Source of the DNA: Oscillospiraceae bacterium | GTDB taxonomy: Bacteria; Bacillota; Clostridia; Oscillospirales; Oscillospiraceae | DNA length: 7,805 nucleotides | Direction: 5' to 3' | Assembly (NCBI GenBank): GCA_031264545.1 | Contig: JAISDV010000094.1 | Location: forward strand, 1-7,805 | In this document: piece by piece, positions 6,470 through 7,805 of the stretch | Layout of the letters: every line of letters starts with the position of its first letter | How positions within the stretch are numbered: position 1 is the first letter of the stretch | Program-made: the position numbers and the translations under genes | The notes under the pieces: generated by a model | What the model saw: only the letters and a program-made list of their open reading frames with translations | Told to the model about the DNA's origin: nothing | Databases searched by the model: none

Positions 6470-6679
6470 TTATAAAACCGCAGAATACCCGGTGGCGCTG
6501 ATTGCGTTTGCGATTTGTTCCGGGGTTGCAAGCGAAGCATCGTAGTCGATAACAGTTTCTTTCTTGCGCCTGCTGGCTTTGACTTTCTTGATACCGGGCA
6601 GTTTTCGCACCGCGTCCTGCACGGCAATCTCGCAATGCCCGCAGGACATACCTTCAACACGCAAAATAACCTTATCCAT
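6470..6679 (-). CDS. Heavy-metal-associated (HMA) domain protein, CopZ-like
   Basis: A 69-residue cytoplasmic protein made of a single HMA domain with a ferredoxin-like fold. The metal site GMSCGHC (10-16) contains the MxCxxC motif with Cys13 and Cys16, which in this family bind Cu(I) or a similar soft metal. The rest (AVQDAVRKLPGIKKVKAS, then IDYD, then IANAISATGYSA) follows the family from the first helix to the C-terminal GY. The start is the ATG at 6679, with AAAGGA eight bases upstream. A longer reading from 6799 would only add sequence that overlaps the exporter gene and resembles nothing. The start overlaps the exporter stop codon (ATGGATAA), so translation is probably coupled. CopZ proteins normally sit beside a copper P-type ATPase; none is in this window. 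A metallochaperone or metal sensor role linked to the ABC exporter is inference. Confidence 0.9.
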   Translation of the reverse strand: MDKVILRVEGMSCGHCEIAVQDAVRKLPGIKKVKASRRKKETVIDYDASLATPEQIANAISATGYSAVL

Positions 6680-7805
6680 GCGCTGTTTCCTTTCTGACTG
6701 CCCAACCCAAACTATCTTTCTGTATCCTGTACATCCGGGCAAACAGTCCGTTTCTCGCAAGCAGGGCTTCGCTCTTGCCTTCCTCAGCAAGCCGCCCATT
6801 CTGCAGCACAGCTATTTTATCTGTGCCAATAACCGTCCGTAAGCGATGGGCAATGACGATTACCGTCCGGCCTTTGACAAGCTCGGAAATCGCCGCCTGA
6901 ATCTGCGTTTCATTTTCGGGGTCAAGGCTGGCGGTGGCCTCGTCCAGCAGGACAATCGGCGCATCCTTCAGTAGAGCACGAGCGATAGAAATACGTTGAC
7001 GTTCGCCGCCAGATAGCGTGGAGCCGTTTTCTCCGATAACGGTTTCATAACCTTTTGGCATTTCCCTGACAAATCCGTCACATCGCGCCAGCTTTGCAGC
7101 GACGTAAACTTCCTCGTCTGTCGCGCCATGTTTGCCGATACGGATGTTGTTCATCACCGTGTCGTTGAACAGCACCACGTCCTGAAATACGAAACTCATA
7201 TAGCGCATCAGCCGCTCCGGGTCTATTTCGCGGATATTCCTGCTGCCAATGAGAATCTCGCCCTCGCGCACGTCCCAGAACCGGGCAATCAAGCGTGACA
7301 CCGTGGTCTTGCCGCTGCCGGACGGCCCGACCAAGGCGGTTACGCTGTTCTGCGGAATCGTCATGCTGACGTTTCGGATCACATCCGCATCGTTATAAGC
7401 GAAAGAAACGTTTTTCATTTCGATAGTGAAATCAGAAAAATCGGCTTTCTCGTCGCCTGTCATAGCAGGCTCTTCCCGTAGAATCTGCATCCGCTTGGAT
7501 GAGAGCAGCGAGTACAGCAATTCGGGCAATAGCGCCAATATGCTTGTAAACGGCGCGTATACACGTGCAGATAGCAATACAAATATGAGCAGGGCGATGA
7601 CATCCAAAGAACCCGTGAGAAGCAGGTTTACGCCCACAAAAATCACGATGCCGCCGCCCACCTGCAAAATCATGGAGGCGAGCATGACGAACGCGCCGGC
7701 AATAGATTCAAATGTGATGGCGGATTTCATCATGTGTTTCAGCGCTTCATCAAGGGCGGTGAACTTTTCCCCGGACAGCTCAAACGCCTTGATAACCTTC
7801 ACGCC
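6672..7805 (-). CDS. Type I ABC exporter subunit (membrane + ATPase), 5' end outside window
   Basis: The last 377 codons of a fused membrane/ATPase half-transporter; the 5' end lies beyond 7805. The GTG at 7802 is an internal valine codon (GVKVIKAF), not a start. Residues here are counted from that valine. Residues 1-105 are the end of the membrane domain, with two hydrophobic segments (about 34-63 and 68-100). The ATPase domain has Walker A GPSGSGKT (159-166), Q-loop Gln207 in FVFQDVVLFNDTV, signature LSGGERQR (263-270), Walker B IVLLDEATASLD (283-294) and H-loop His319. All are intact, so the subunit should be active. The wording VFQDVVLFNDTVMNNIRIG and RMYRIQKDSLGW recalls the paired half-transporters of the YbtPQ/IrtAB-like group (siderophore or drug transport), but that placement is from memory. 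A partner subunit would be expected upstream, or may be the decayed gene at 6295-6417. Confidence 0.93.
   Translation of the reverse strand, partial: GVKVIKAFELSGEKFTALDEALKHMMKSAITFESIAGAFVMLASMILQVGGGIVIFVGVNLLLTGSLDVIALLIFVLLSARVYAPFTSILALLPELLYSLLSSKRMQILREEPAMTGDEKADFSDFTIEMKNVSFAYNDADVIRNVSMTIPQNSVTALVGPSGSGKTTVSRLIARFWDVREGEILIGSRNIREIDPERLMRYMSFVFQDVVLFNDTVMNNIRIGKHGATDEEVYVAAKLARCDGFVREMPKGYETVIGENGSTLSGGERQRISIARALLKDAPIVLLDEATASLDPENETQIQAAISELVKGRTVIVIAHRLRTVIGTDKIAVLQNGRLAEEGKSEALLARNGLFARMYRIQKDSLGWAVRKETAHG

Noticed and set aside
6456..6490. TTTATAAA-like -10 element after the HMA gene as promoter for the ATPase
   Set aside because: AT-rich bases are present, but no -35 box is found at a suitable distance.

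Overview
The window reads as part of a fairly GC-rich Firmicutes (Clostridia) chromosome. An Oscillospiraceae-like gut anaerobe is my best guess. The reasons are the strong AGGAGG-type ribosome sites, a TTG start, sigma-A-like promoters with 17-base spacers, the sequence style of the Ddl, MurF and Gre proteins, and a Firmicutes-type FtsX permease. Genus cannot be fixed from the sequence. Every supported gene is on the minus strand, so transcription runs from high to low coordinates. The long open frames on the plus strand are antisense shadows in GC-rich coding DNA.

Left part (1-3242), cell-wall and housekeeping block. In transcription order it holds a Gre-family transcript-cleavage factor (2598-3101) with its own promoter, then D-alanine--D-alanine ligase (1466-2500) and MurF (92-1450). 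ddl and murF are 15 bases apart and probably co-transcribed from a very good promoter in the 97-base gap after the gre gene. Ddl makes the D-Ala-D-Ala dipeptide and MurF adds it to UDP-MurNAc-tripeptide, so the pair carries out two consecutive steps of peptidoglycan precursor synthesis. A possible intrinsic terminator follows murF. The last ~50 bases of the window beyond it hold nothing I can identify.

Right part (3298-7805), transporter block. In transcription order: the 3' part of a type I ABC exporter subunit (enters from beyond 7805, ends at 6672); a 69-residue heavy-metal-associated (HMA, CopZ-like) protein whose start overlaps the exporter's stop by 8 bases; a 41-codon remnant of another exporter-type ABC ATPase (6295-6417); an intact MacB/LolD-type ABC ATPase (5568-6284); and its FtsX-type permease (3298-5568), joined to the ATPase by a TAATG overlap. 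No promoter is visible between 5568 and 7805, so the block is probably transcribed from outside the window. It looks less GC-rich than the murF side and contains gene debris, which fits an accessory, rearranged region next to a conserved block.

I found no rRNA, tRNA, CRISPR array, insertion sequence or phage gene, and no clear sign of a new defence or other undescribed system. The points most worth a second look are the coupling of a small metallochaperone-like protein to an ABC exporter, and the ABC remnant with its H-loop histidine changed to tyrosine.
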